Source: Andalucia godoyi
Lineage: Eukaryota; Discoba; Jakobea; Jakobida; Andaluciidae
Assembly: GCA_009859145.1 (NCBI GenBank)
Contig: VRVR01000042.1
Coordinates: forward strand, 1-64,000
Length of the DNA stretch: 64,000 bases
Direction: 5' to 3'
Part shown: positions 1 through 9,590 of the stretch, one piece after another
Layout of the letters: each line of letters begins with the position of its first letter
Numbering within the stretch: position 1 is the first letter of the stretch
Notes under the pieces: generated by a model
Told to the model about the DNA's origin: nothing
What the model saw: only the letters and a program-made list of their open reading frames with translations
Database searches by the model: none
Position numbers and translations under genes: made by a program

Positions 1-391
1 GGATGGGGATGGGCGCGAACATGAACCACCCGATCCACCGCACCACGATCGTCAGGACTGTGTTGCCGGCGTCCCCGTAGCTGAACCGCGAAAACATGGT
101 CAGGAATCCTATCAGCGTCAAGAAGGAGATTGCGAAAAAGACCCAGACGATGACCGAGGCTGTTAGAGAGTCCCGGATTGGCGTGCGCATCTCATCCCGG
201 AAAAACCAAGACAGTGCAAAAACAGTGAGGCTTGCGCACCATGCCAGCTGAAACACCGCCGGCTGCACAAGGTACCGCTTCAGCATGGAGCACGAAACAA
301 ACAAGTGTGAATAGAACGGGCTGAGCAGCGCGAACGTCGACTCTGCCGAATTCACGTCCTGGCCATCACTTTCTTCGCCGCTCGAAGACAT
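1..391 (-). CDS. multi-pass membrane protein, N-terminal part (gene runs off left edge)
   Basis: Reading leftwards from the ATG at 391-389, the frame stays open to the window edge (130 codons). An in-frame TGA lies about 85 bases upstream of this ATG with no other ATG between, which fixes the start. The first 20 residues are acidic and Ser-rich. They are followed by at least three hydrophobic stretches typical of membrane helices (around residues 45-62, 75-100 and 107-128), with a short charged loop between the first two. I do not recognise the family. The 5' flank carries a (GTG)n run that would read as poly-His in the same frame, but it lies upstream of the ATG. The rest of the gene is outside the window. 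Confidence 0.6.
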   Translation of the reverse strand, partial: MSSSGEESDGQDVNSAESTFALLSPFYSHLFVSCSMLKRYLVQPAVFQLAWCASLTVFALSWFFRDEMRTPIRDSLTASVIVWVFFAISFLTLIGFLTMFSRFSYGDAGNTVLTIVVRWIGWFMFAPIPI

Positions 392-1449
392 GTTGTCCTT
401 GTGGTGGTGGACGTCGTGGTGGTGGTGGTGGTGATGGTGGAAGTTGTCGCTGCAATCAGCGGCAGAATCGGAATATTTCGTGACTCAGAAAGAGAGAAGA
501 AAAACCAATATATGATGAAGCACCAATCCACAAGTGAAAAGAAGAAAAGAAATTCTACGCAAGCAAGAGAGTGCTGCTTCGTTCGTACAATCTAAAAGCA
601 GCAGACAATGTTTAAGAACGTGTGGCACAAACAGCTCGATATAATATAACGGCGTATACAACAAAAAAAAAACGCCTATTAGTTTTTTACGTGTCCCGTG
701 AGGACTCGCGACAGAGGAGGAAGGTGTGGGAAATCATGCAACACCTCGGACCGGTCTGCAGTTCACCATTCGCCGCCTTTCAAATGGGGCCATCTCGTCT
801 GCTTTCCGTTGTCCTGGCAGCTGGTTTTCGAGCGATTGCGGCTTGCGTATTGAAATCATCGGACAGTTCGTGACAATATGTTCCAGTTATGTCGCTACGG
901 ATTCCCGCTTGCTCGTATGTGCACGGAGGACTGCTGGCATGCGTCCGAGCCGGAGGTGAAATGGCACGATTCTACCGGGGTAATTTTCGAGGTGTCGGAG
1001 CTTGCTTTTGAGTGTTGGGCCAGAATCTTGGGTGCGACAAAGTCGGCAAGTGGAGGTCGAGGCGGCTATGTCCGAGCAATTTATATCAGCAGGAAATCGT
1101 ATTTTCATTCCCAGCCCGCTTTCAACGCTCGTTATTGCGCACTTCACTTGATGGCTGTGTCCGCTAACGAGCTACGGGCGCACTTGCATGACATGAAGGC
1201 GGAAGATTCCTGCTATCCATTTCGGACTTAACTCCTCTCAAATGGAAATGAGACACATCACCCAAAAAGGAAAAGCGGTATTCAGCGTTAAGAACACTGC
1301 TTTTTTTCGTTTTTCGTTTGTGTCCGAATGGTGGAGTGTTAGACAATATTTTTTTTGCTACCTTGTTGGACATCCTGCTCGGCAATTTTCGATTGGACGG
1401 ACTTCTGAAGGTTTGCCGGCGATTATGCTGCAACATATTCAGTCAACGA
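392..1449. other. intergenic stretch, no supportable gene
   Basis: It holds a GTG/GGT-rich tract at about 398-440 and several short overlapping ORFs under 120 codons. None of these shows a family motif, membrane pattern or consistent start. It may hold the eroded upstream part of the ATPase relic that follows, but no P-type ATPase catalytic motif was readable here. Confidence 0.4.
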
Positions 1450-1523
1450 AACCTCGTTGGTAGCGTCGCAAGCCGGTTCCCCGGTTCCCCTCCTCCCCTA
1501 ATCCAGCTCTCGTCTCGATTCAT

Positions 1524-1889
1524 GGACGCTTTCGAGAACCACAATGTAAGCACACCCTTTTACTGCATCAAGTGCTGGGCGGAACCTGATTAAAGCAGGC
1601 GTGGACACTTTCCGTTCTGTCGTATTTGTCGCTTCGCGACGGAAGATTCGTCGAGCCCCCGGAATCATTTGAGACCAAAACGCTGATTTACATGCAGATT
1701 GCCTTCATGAACCAGATGACAGCATCCACATTCCGAACTCAGCGCAACGTCTTCTCAAGACCTGCAGGTACCACGTTGCTGGTCGCTATTTCCACACAAA
1801 TGTTGCTGACCGCTTTGGTTTCATTGTTTTGGCCGTTTGGAGCAGACCTTTTCAGAGCAGCTACGCAGGAACTCCTGATGATCAGATGA
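1524..1889 (+). pseudogene. relic of a plasma-membrane P-type H+-ATPase C-terminus
   Basis: The open frame from about 1592 to the TGA ending at 1889 encodes about 98 residues. They resemble the region after TM6 of type III (proton-pumping) P-type ATPases: an aromatic/charged loop, a helix with LIYMQIAF, an R-T/Q-rich turn with FSRP, a helix with TTLLVAISTQMLLTALVSL, then WPFG. WPFG after the penultimate helices is common in protist and fungal proton pumps. The frame is closed upstream by a TGA, and the phosphorylation (DKTGT) and hinge (GDGVND) motifs are absent. A possible GTAAGC donor at about 1544 and an acceptor ending CAG at about 1599 could join a short upstream exon starting at 1522-1524. 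Most likely a truncated pseudogene; an unusual spliced gene is less likely. Confidence 0.5.
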
Positions 1890-2080
1890 TTGCATCGTGA
1901 ATGCAATCAACACAGTTGGGGTCTTCTGATAAAATTCGATGAGGGCGTTTTTATTCCTCATTGAACAGTACACACACCCCACGTTTCATTCAACAACATA
2001 TTTACATAATGCCCCCAAGGGTGGATGCGACGCACATTGCTCAAAGACGCGACTCCAAAAATTATCCTGCGGCCACTCTT

Positions 2081-4606
2081 TTAAATCAGATTCTCGACAA
2101 AGACCAGTTGATCAATTAAGCCCCAATAGTACAATCGCTCTCTTCCGAGTGCAGATTCCATTTGCTTCTTCACAAAATCGTCGTCCAGATCCGGATTCTG
2201 GTGGAACGACATCACAAGGTCGTGAGCTCGATCAAACAATGCCGCCCCCAGACCTTCTACACACTGGCGCCGCAGCATCTCCGCACGCTCTTTCAAGGAA
2301 CCATTGCCGCGGGATTTGGGAATCCAAGGAGAATGAGCTTTCGCCTGTTGTGGCTCATCATTCGCACTGGAAGAACCGTCATCATCGTCGGGAGCATCGA
2401 TAAACTCATCATCATCATCGAACTCCTCTTCGTAAAACTCCTCCTCCTCGTCAGGAGCTGCATAGTCTTCCGGATCGGCAATGGAAAAGTCTTCTTTCAA
2501 GTCCTGCTGCGCATGTTTGAGAGACGCTTCGAGTTGCTGAATGCGAGAAGTACGCTCCATCAATTCCTGCTCGTATTGATTGATTTTCGACTGGTTTTCA
2601 AGAGCGGCGTCGTGGCCATTGCCTAGATCCTCGGCATCCGCTGCAATATCCGGCTCCGCTTCGACTTCAACAGTACGCAGTGGCGCTGGCGGTCGCGGAG
2701 GAAGCACAGGCTGCGGCACGACGGCAGATGGCACACCGCTGGTCGGAAAAGCGCTGGATACGTATTCCGCTTTCGTCTTCGCATCCGCAACCAACCGTTG
2801 TTGAAAATATTCTTGCCCTGCCTTGGCAAGGTTTTCCCGAACTCGAGCTTCTTCTTCTTGTTTTTGCATCTGCTTCCTTAACAATACTCGTTCTTTCGGT
2901 GTCAAATCCTCAAAGGGATCCTTCTTTGGAGGTTCGGAAATCGAATTGGGCACACAGGCCACCCGATCAAGATGCTGCTCCATCAGCTTCCTCTTTTCCT
3001 TCAATTCCTCCAGCTCACGACGATCGCGGGCCATCGAACGCTCTTCATCCGAAGAATCGGAGTCAAAAGATTTGCTTGGTCTATCGCGGCCAAGCGCTCG
3101 AACTGCCGCCACATCCTTGGACTGCATTGCGTGAGGCTCTTGTGCAGCACCCCCGGATCCTGCACCTGCACTGGTAACAGCACCTGCACTGGAGCTTGAA
3201 TTCGACGAGGATTTAGGCACTGGCACTGGCACTGGCACTGGCACCGAAGCCAGGCCCGGTTGAACAGGAAGAGCAGAAGGCTGTGGCTGCTTGACGATCT
3301 GCATTTGCTTCCCAACCACAGCTGCTTGCGCTTTCTCTACTGGTTTTGGAGTAGCCTTCTTGTACAGATTGGCGTTCCTGTTTTCTTCAGCTCTTTTTTG
3401 CTTTTCACGTGCCTTTTGCTCAAGCTCCAACATACGGTTTCTCTCATTTCGTGCAAGAAGCTCGGCCCGCCGTCTGCGGTCGACGATTTGTGCATTTCGC
3501 TGGTCCTGCTCAGCCTTTAGCCGCGCTAGCGCATTTTGCACCTCCTCCTGTTTCTTTCTTTCTGCTCGTAGTTCCTCCATTGCGTTTTGGACGTCAAAAA
3601 TTTTCTTGTCTCGAGGAGGAGGAGGAGGAGGAGGGATCATAAACGCGCTGCTCGGCTGCAAAAGATTTGCATTCTTCGACACACCGGCAGAAACGATGCC
3701 GCCTGGTGGCTGCCTTTGTTCGACGCACGAAGGAGGTGACGAATCTGCTATTCCAAGCGATTCTAACTGAGACTGCAACTCTCGATTCGGGAGGATATGT
3801 TTGCGGAAAAAAGGATTTCTCAAGACTTCTTCCATGGTAGGTCTTTGCGACGGCGTCTTGTTCAGCATTCTCTTCACCCAGTCTTGGAGTTTGCCGGAGT
3901 ACGTATTCGGGATCGGAGGATATGTTCCTCGTATAATTTTCATCACAAGCCCGTTCAAATTATTCGCATCAAACGCATGTCTCAGCGTTGCGAGTTCGTA
4001 CAAAACACACCCAAGAGACCAAACATCCGATTTGTACGAATACGGCTTGTTGGAACACACTTCCGGGCTCATGAAAAGAGGAGTCCCAATTGCCGTATGC
4101 GCCATTGCAAGCGTGGAGTCGAGCACACGCGCAATCCCAAAGTCACCGATCTTGACTGTACCATCGCGCATTAAAAATATATTCTGCGTCTTGAGATCTC
4201 GATGCAGGATCTTCTTTGAGTGCACGTACTGCATAGCGAGGGCAATCTGAACGAACCACGACAGAACCTGCTCTTCTGGGAAGTACTTTCCCTGTGCGTT
4301 TTTGATGAGCGTCGCCAAGTCACCGCCGTCGCAATACGTCATTACAATATTCAGTGTCTTTGATTTGCTGTCAATAAACGAGTCTCTATAAGACACAATG
4401 TACGGGTGCTGGAGCTTCCGCAGCAGGTCTACCTCCTGCTTTGCCGCAGAAATGTCTTTTGGCGACAACTGCCGCAGATCAACCCGCTTCATCACATACC
4501 GCTGTCCAGTCGCCTTTTCCGTCGCGATGTTCACAGATGCGTAGGATCCACGACCGATTTCCTTGCCCACAACATACTGGCTCAATGGATCGCTCGCAAG
4601 AGACAT
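2081..4606 (-). CDS. NEK-family (NIMA-related) serine/threonine protein kinase
   Basis: 841 residues. A complete kinase domain occupies about residues 11-270: Gly loop GRGSYASV (18-25), ATP-anchoring Lys in VMK (about 40), catalytic HRDLKTQN (135-142), DFG (155-157), an activation segment ending GTPLFMSPE, then a NEK-type C-lobe. The order and wording fit the NEK1/3/5 group, which act at cilia, centrosomes and in cell-cycle control. After the kinase come a proline run, a long charged coiled coil (about 340-420), a PVPVPVPV dipeptide repeat from a hexanucleotide array near 3215-3245, a second coiled coil and a very acidic segment (about 720-765). The start is the first ATG. It is divergent from the SPRTN-like gene across a 456-bp spacer that contains the TTA microsatellite. 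The NEK subclass is an inference. Confidence 0.93.
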   Translation of the reverse strand: MSLASDPLSQYVVGKEIGRGSYASVNIATEKATGQRYVMKRVDLRQLSPKDISAAKQEVDLLRKLQHPYIVSYRDSFIDSKSKTLNIVMTYCDGGDLATLIKNAQGKYFPEEQVLSWFVQIALAMQYVHSKKILHRDLKTQNIFLMRDGTVKIGDFGIARVLDSTLAMAHTAIGTPLFMSPEVCSNKPYSYKSDVWSLGCVLYELATLRHAFDANNLNGLVMKIIRGTYPPIPNTYSGKLQDWVKRMLNKTPSQRPTMEEVLRNPFFRKHILPNRELQSQLESLGIADSSPPSCVEQRQPPGGIVSAGVSKNANLLQPSSAFMIPPPPPPPRDKKIFDVQNAMEELRAERKKQEEVQNALARLKAEQDQRNAQIVDRRRRAELLARNERNRMLELEQKAREKQKRAEENRNANLYKKATPKPVEKAQAAVVGKQMQIVKQPQPSALPVQPGLASVPVPVPVPVPKSSSNSSSSAGAVTSAGAGSGGAAQEPHAMQSKDVAAVRALGRDRPSKSFDSDSSDEERSMARDRRELEELKEKRKLMEQHLDRVACVPNSISEPPKKDPFEDLTPKERVLLRKQMQKQEEEARVRENLAKAGQEYFQQRLVADAKTKAEYVSSAFPTSGVPSAVVPQPVLPPRPPAPLRTVEVEAEPDIAADAEDLGNGHDAALENQSKINQYEQELMERTSRIQQLEASLKHAQQDLKEDFSIADPEDYAAPDEEEEFYEEEFDDDDEFIDAPDDDDGSSSANDEPQQAKAHSPWIPKSRGNGSLKERAEMLRRQCVEGLGAALFDRAHDLVMSFHQNPDLDDDFVKKQMESALGRERLYYWGLIDQLVFVENLI

Positions 4607-4882
4607 ATCAAACGAGTGTCTATTCGTATTCGTCTATTTTTTTTCTTTGAAGACCAAGAAACAAGAAACAAGAAACAAAGAACAGCGGGATCAAGAAGAA
4701 AAACAACAGCTAGGTGTAAAAGAACCGGCGCTCTCAATCAAAAGGGGAAACACTGCCACTGGAGTCGGGAAGACGTACATATCTTGGGAGAGAGACGCTC
4801 GATGATGACAGGACGATTTCGACAGCTGCCGACATTACGCAAGATCAGACCGGATTCAGAAACATACCCAACTTGTTGCCGA

Positions 4883-4883
<1 letters not shown>

Positions 4884-4925
<42 letters not shown>

Positions 4926-5003
4926 GTTATTATTATTGTTATTATTATTGTTATTATTATTGTTATTATTATTGTTATTATTATTATTATTATTATTGTT
5001 ATT
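4884..5003. repeat. (TTA/ATT)n microsatellite with regularly spaced TTG interruptions
   Basis: About 120 bases of TTA trinucleotides, interrupted at regular 12-base spacing by TTG in the second half. This is a higher-order unit TTATTATTATTG. It lies in the 5' flank shared by the divergent NEK and SPRTN-like genes. Confidence 0.95.
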
Positions 5004-5062
5004 TTTAATTTAAATTTTATTCCTCCATTGCTTGATTTTTCGTTTTCCCAAAAGGAGTGAGG

Positions 5063-5827
5063 ATGGCGATGAATCCGATTGAAGAGACCGAGTGCACGGA
5101 CATTGTTGATTTATTTCGGTATTTCAATGCCAAGCATTTTAAGAGTTCTCTTGACTGCTGCGAAGTGAAGTGGTCGCCTCGCATGACCCTCTGTGCTGGA
5201 CTCTGTTGCTACGACCGAGGCGGTTACTGCGTCATCAAGTTGTCCGAACCGCTTCTCAAGTTCCGTCCGCGGTCCGATATGATCAACACGCTCTTGCATG
5301 AAATGATTCATGCGTCGCTGTTTGTCACCGGTAAAAACACAGATCGTGATGACCACGGTCCGAGATTCTGTGCCTTGATGAACCAGATCAATGAAAGAGA
5401 GGGGACAGGGATCACGGTATACCACTCGTTCCATGGGGAAGTGGAGCACTACCGGTTGCACTGGTGGAAGTGCAACAAATGCCAAAATGTAGTCAAACGG
5501 ACCATGAACCGGGCTCCCGGAAAGTCGGATCCCTGGTGGGCAGATCACACGGCGAGATGCGGTGGGGATTATGTGAAAGTCAGGGAGCCTACGCAGGAAG
5601 AGAAGGAACAGGTGTGGGGCAGAAAGGCAAAGAAGCTGCGGGTTGCATCGTCTTCGAAACAGACTGGATCGACAGTGACTCCCCTGTCGTCTTCATCTTC
5701 ATTCTCCGCGGCTGCGTTGTCCAGCTCTTCGTCGTCCTCAAGTGCCTCCTTGGCAGCGACTGCAAGATCGGGGTCGGAAGGCAGCTCGAAAAAGACTATT
5801 GATTCATTTTTTCCCAAGGTGGGGTAG
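5063..5827 (+). CDS. SPRTN: SprT-like metalloprotease, SPRTN/Spartan type (DNA-protein crosslink repair)
   Basis: 254 residues from the ATG at 5063; a GTG two codons earlier is not needed. The SprT domain carries HEMIH (about residues 79-83), with a third metal ligand His in DDHGPRF (about 98). It is followed by the family's zinc-ribbon part: WKCNKC, then a distant Cys in HTARCGG. SPRTN proteins use this site to cut proteins crosslinked to DNA during replication. After a long Ser/Ala-rich linker the protein ends in KKTIDSFFPKVG, a good match to a PCNA-interacting peptide (hydrophobic-x-x-FF) at the very C-terminus, supporting a replication-fork role. The first position is Lys rather than Gln. 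No p97-binding SHP box or UBZ finger is seen. Its last 32 bases overlap the opposite-strand ankyrin gene. Confidence 0.9.
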   Translation: MAMNPIEETECTDIVDLFRYFNAKHFKSSLDCCEVKWSPRMTLCAGLCCYDRGGYCVIKLSEPLLKFRPRSDMINTLLHEMIHASLFVTGKNTDRDDHGPRFCALMNQINEREGTGITVYHSFHGEVEHYRLHWWKCNKCQNVVKRTMNRAPGKSDPWWADHTARCGGDYVKVREPTQEEKEQVWGRKAKKLRVASSSKQTGSTVTPLSSSSSFSAAALSSSSSSSSASLAATARSGSEGSSKKTIDSFFPKVG

Positions 5828-6443
5828 GCGGACGAATCCGCTCATATCTACGGCGCTCCTCGCCCCCTCTCGCCTTGAGCAGATCCACGATTTCCGTGTG
5901 CTTTGCGCGCTCGGCGTAGTACATAGCAGAACGTCCTCTTCTGTTTCTCAGGTTCGGAGACGCCCTTTCCTTCTCTAACAGCCATCTGCAAATCTCGACG
6001 GAGTTGTGTCGACACGCCCACATCAGTAATGTGTTTCCGTCTTCATCCATTCCGTTGATGTCGAATGCTTCCCCGTGTCTCTTCACAAGTTCTTGCAGAT
6101 CCTTGAGCTTGTTCTGCTTTGATAAATTCATTCCCTGTTTGCGGAGCTTCGAGAACTCGTCTTCCTTTTCTACATCCCGTTGTTTTGGCTTTTCCTTGGA
6201 GATTTCCGTCTCTGGTGCGGATTTTTGTTGCTCGTTTTCCGCAGACACAGCATTCCTGTTGGCCGTCCTGATTCTTTTCCACCGTTTCCACTTCAGGTGT
6301 ATCAGACGATGCATATCGAGAAAATACATCACCAACAAGATGGCAATGATAACATTAAAGGTTATCATGAGCGGACCGTACCACGAATCGCTTTTCCCGG
6401 GATTGGTGAACATCGTGGTCTTTGCGGCTCGTGATCTCGTCAT
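5796..6443 (-). CDS. single-pass membrane protein with C-terminal ankyrin repeats
   Basis: 215 residues. The N-terminus is short and basic. One membrane helix follows (about residues 22-44, PLMITFNVIIAILLVMYFL), then a Lys/Arg-rich segment, a charged linker and two to three ankyrin repeats (about 115-195). Their consensus pieces DEDGNTLLMWACRHNSVEI and NLRNRRGRSAMYYAE are readable. The topology suggests ankyrin repeats facing the cytosol from an internal membrane; the partner is unknown. The start is the first ATG after a T-rich flank. The 3' coding end overlaps that of the SPRTN-like gene by 32 bases. Confidence 0.82.
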   Translation of the reverse strand: MTRSRAAKTTMFTNPGKSDSWYGPLMITFNVIIAILLVMYFLDMHRLIHLKWKRWKRIRTANRNAVSAENEQQKSAPETEISKEKPKQRDVEKEDEFSKLRKQGMNLSKQNKLKDLQELVKRHGEAFDINGMDEDGNTLLMWACRHNSVEICRWLLEKERASPNLRNRRGRSAMYYAERAKHTEIVDLLKARGGEERRRYERIRPPTPPWEKMNQ

Positions 6444-6746
6444 TTTTTAAAATTCCTGTTTGTTTGTTGTTGTTTTTTTTAAACATAAAAAAACTGAGTT
6501 GCGGATCCTATGGTCGCCTAGAGGAAGAAGCACTGATGCCGAAAGAGAGCAAACTCCTCGTTAAATCCTCGTTTTTTATATTTATGCTTTGATCGTTGGA
6601 CTCAGTTCTGGCTTATTCGGTGGAGTGTTCTGAAGGGGAAAAGAAACTGTCGTTCGCATGCAGTGTTTTTTGTTTTTTTAATCTTTGTATTTTTTTTAAT
6701 TATCTAATTATAAAAATTAAAAATACAGCTGATGAGCAGTTGACGA
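6444..6746. other. AT-rich spacer, no gene seen
   Basis: About 300 bases between two minus-strand genes, with homopolymeric T/A runs and no motif I can support. It should contain the 3' end of the downstream-read ankyrin gene's neighbour and the promoter of the ankyrin gene. Confidence 0.4.
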
Positions 6747-7373
6747 TCACTCAGAGAAGGCAGCATACATTGCAATCCAGAGAGCGCGGTGGAACAATCG
6801 ATCAACCAATTCGGTTCGCAAACGATGAATGATAGCGCTTGCTTGGGCCTTGGATATGCGGCCGGAAGACAGGAGCATTCGCAATGCGGTCACGAGCAAC
6901 CTTGATTGGCGGGACAGCGTTTGGTCAATGTGCAGAGCAAGTCGGCGTGGCAATCCCTTCCTTTTCACTTGTCTCCCAAAAGCCACCATCTCGATCTGTC
7001 TGGAAATCTCCGCTTCGATCTGCAGGAGAAACGAGGCCCCCAACCCAGATGGGTATCGCGAATAATCCACGGACGTTGGATGAACCAGACTTGTCCATTC
7101 CGCATTTCTGCTGGACACTGTAACCGCAGGTGTTTTCGCACCTGGAACGATAGGAAAGACTCGGTTCGAGGCACTTGCAACCGCCAGCCGGATGACGTGA
7201 TATCGCATGTACAGTACAGCTTGGAGAACCACAGGACTGCTGCCGTCCGAATGCTGCAGCAACGTTGCATGCCGCTGCATAACCAGATCGACGCATTTCG
7301 ACAACGTTTGATCCACACGCGCACGAAATTCGGCTATCCGTACTTTGGCATCATTCAGCGACAACACAGACAT
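6747..7373 (-). CDS. hypothetical protein, helical and Arg-rich
   Basis: 208 residues with an ATG start and ordinary codon use for the window. The sequence looks mostly alpha-helical, with basic amphipathic stretches near the C-terminus (about residues 130-200, rich in Leu, Arg and Gln). There is no signal peptide, obvious membrane helix or catalytic motif. I do not recognise a family. It lies head-to-head with the HDAC gene across 345 bp and tail-towards the ankyrin gene's promoter region. The long uninterrupted frame with a sensible start and no competing frame of quality supports it as a gene; function unknown. Confidence 0.6.
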   Translation of the reverse strand: MSVLSLNDAKVRIAEFRARVDQTLSKCVDLVMQRHATLLQHSDGSSPVVLQAVLYMRYHVIRLAVASASNRVFPIVPGAKTPAVTVSSRNAEWTSLVHPTSVDYSRYPSGLGASFLLQIEAEISRQIEMVAFGRQVKRKGLPRRLALHIDQTLSRQSRLLVTALRMLLSSGRISKAQASAIIHRLRTELVDRLFHRALWIAMYAAFSE

Positions 7374-7718
7374 TCATGCTTTTCCTCGTCCTCCCACAAA
7401 AAAAAGGGGGATTATCACTGTATTTCACCGTTCTCTTTCATGTTTTGTTTCTTCCTGGCTGTCGGGATCGAAAAGAAGTCCGGGCGGGCACATAAAGTAG
7501 CTGAATTGCCCGCTGGCTTTGTTGGATTTGCTTGAGTCGTCGCACTCGCTTCCTTTTTCACCACTGAGACGTCCTTTTTTCTTACTTCTTATTATTTCTT
7601 GTTATTTATTCTGGTTTTAATTTTGTTGTTGGTTCCGAGTTGCTGGCGATCTGGAATCCGGTTTTTTGTTTTTGTTTTTGATTGCTGAAATTTCCGAGAT
7701 TAGACACGAGCACGCAAC
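7374..7718. other. divergent spacer between a hypothetical gene and the HDAC gene
   Basis: 345 bases, T-rich on the plus strand towards the HDAC start. It presumably holds both promoters. I see no TATA-like or other discrete element that I can support. Confidence 0.4.
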
Positions 7719-9470
7719 ATGAATGGAGAGCCGTCGCCAAAGAAAATGCGCCTTGCTGAAGTTCCCTCTGCGAAGTTCGAGGATTTGTATGCAAACGCGG
7801 CTGACGATGCGGATTTAAAGAATGAGCCGAGCACTGCGCTGGTCACTTCGGATCGGATGCTCCGGCACCGCGGCCCTGTTGACCATCCTGAATGCCCGTC
7901 TCGGCTGGCAACGATTGTAGAACGTCTGTCTTACAACGGACTATTGAAGAAATGCAAGTATGTGGCTGGCCGGGGTGATGTTTCGACGGAGTTGCTTGAA
8001 AAGGTCCATTCCGCGTCCCACGTGGATCGCGTGTTGAACCTTGATCCAGCGGATTTCGACGGAACTGGGGATCTGTTTGTGTCGAAAGGAACATCTCGTG
8101 CAGCCAAAATCGCGGCTTCGTGTGTGGTGACGGCGGTTAAGGAGGTTTTGTCAGGCAAGTCGCGAAATGCGTTTGCCCTGGTGCGTCCGCCAGGTCATCA
8201 CGCAACCCGCGATGAGGCTATGGGGTTTTGCTGGTTTTGCAATACTGCAATCGGCGCTCAGTATGCTCTGGATTTCGATCATTTGTACAAAGAGTCGGAG
8301 GAGGAGGCCGAGTTGCATGCATCCATAGAACAGGATCCTCTTATTCTCGATCTGGAAGAAACCGATCCGGAGGCCCCTGTCCGAGTGCAGCGTGTGTTGA
8401 TTTTTGACTGGGATATCCACCACGGAAATGGCGTGCAGGATATCTTTTATGATTCAAAGAACGTGTTGTACATCTCCATGCATCGGCATGATGATGGGTC
8501 GTTTTATCCGAGAACGGGTGGGATGGAACAGGTCGGTTCTGAGGAAGGGGCCGGATACAATATCAATCTCCCGTTTGAATCAAACGAACAAGGCTACGGA
8601 GACGCTGACTTTTATGCGGTGTTTACAAGCATCGTCTTGCCAATTGCGCAATGCTTCGGGCCTGATTTGGTGATTGTCTCTGCAGGATTTGATGCTGCCG
8701 AGGGAGATACACTAGGGGGATGGCATGTCTCCCCCACGTGCTATGCGCACATCACAGCCATGCTGAAGACGCTGGCCAGTGGGAAGCTCGTGATGGCCCT
8801 TGAGGGGGGATACGATGTTGAAGTCATTGCAGAGTGTGTCGATGCGTGCTTAAGGGTCCTTCTCGGAGAAGATCCAGAACCGCTGGACTTCAGCCAGTTC
8901 CACTGTCTCAGCGACGGCTGTTCACAGACCATTCGCAAAGCCGTGTCCACTTTTTCGCCGTACTGGCCTATTCTGAAGACGTTGCACCCGGGCTCTGCAC
9001 CGCGGGCTCCATCGACCGTTTCTCATGCTGCTGGCGGACTCGAACCATCTGGTGTGAGTCGTCTTCCTCCTACATGTCATCGATTCCTCACGAACATTCT
9101 CTCCTCCAAACTGCACAGGATGAGCAGGGTTGCGATGCGAAAAGTCGGACTGCAAAAAATTGATTTCCAAGTGGAACTGCTGAATTTCGTCCACTCCCAA
9201 CTGGAAAAGATTGCCCTTCCCTTGCGCCGCGCTGCAGAGTGGGAGGATGATGAATCCCCGCCAGTCAAGCACGCCGATATGACAATCCCTCGAGTTTCTG
9301 CGGACGTGATTGACGAGAACGTGGTCGCACTCCAGATTCATGTCCCAGGAGAGTACTGTGCAAAGTGGGCAAGGGAGTGGCATGTTCGTCAGGACGATAT
9401 TCCAGATCAGTTCTGGACGTTGTATCTTCCTGCTGTTTTTGAAGTGCCTTCCGATGAGGACAGCACATAG
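7719..9470 (+). CDS. class II (HDA1/HDAC6-like) histone deacetylase
   Basis: 583 residues. The deacetylase domain spans about residues 45-395: HPECPSRL near the start, RPPGHHAT with the catalytic His pair (about 160-161), DWDIHHGNG with zinc ligands (about 230-236), the third ligand Asp in SAGFDAAEGD (about 324) and catalytic EGGYD (about 362-366). These motifs are those of class II Zn-dependent deacetylases, which remove acetyl groups from lysines on histones or tubulin. An acidic insertion of about 35 residues (184-220) separates the two halves of the active site and is not usual. The C-terminal 190 residues are unassigned and may be a protein-interaction region. The N-terminus is short and basic (PKKMR). 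It is followed by a long CT microsatellite. Confidence 0.93.
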   Translation: MNGEPSPKKMRLAEVPSAKFEDLYANAADDADLKNEPSTALVTSDRMLRHRGPVDHPECPSRLATIVERLSYNGLLKKCKYVAGRGDVSTELLEKVHSASHVDRVLNLDPADFDGTGDLFVSKGTSRAAKIAASCVVTAVKEVLSGKSRNAFALVRPPGHHATRDEAMGFCWFCNTAIGAQYALDFDHLYKESEEEAELHASIEQDPLILDLEETDPEAPVRVQRVLIFDWDIHHGNGVQDIFYDSKNVLYISMHRHDDGSFYPRTGGMEQVGSEEGAGYNINLPFESNEQGYGDADFYAVFTSIVLPIAQCFGPDLVIVSAGFDAAEGDTLGGWHVSPTCYAHITAMLKTLASGKLVMALEGGYDVEVIAECVDACLRVLLGEDPEPLDFSQFHCLSDGCSQTIRKAVSTFSPYWPILKTLHPGSAPRAPSTVSHAAGGLEPSGVSRLPPTCHRFLTNILSSKLHRMSRVAMRKVGLQKIDFQVELLNFVHSQLEKIALPLRRAAEWEDDESPPVKHADMTIPRVSADVIDENVVALQIHVPGEYCAKWAREWHVRQDDIPDQFWTLYLPAVFEVPSDEDST

Positions 9471-9492
9471 AGATGAGCTGACGCAGTACGTG

Positions 9493-9493
<1 letters not shown>

Positions 9494-9585
<92 letters not shown>

Positions 9586-9590
9586 CTTTT
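9494..9590. repeat. (CT)n microsatellite
   Basis: About 90 bases of nearly uninterrupted CT dinucleotide start 24 bases after the HDAC stop codon, probably inside its 3' UTR. Open frames across it encode only Leu-Ser or Arg-Glu repeats and are not genes. Confidence 0.97.

Noticed and set aside
622-1463. Several ORFs of 70-117 codons between the membrane-protein start and the ATPase relic
   Set aside because: No homology-like motif, no consistent frame and mutually overlapping; could be eroded DNA.
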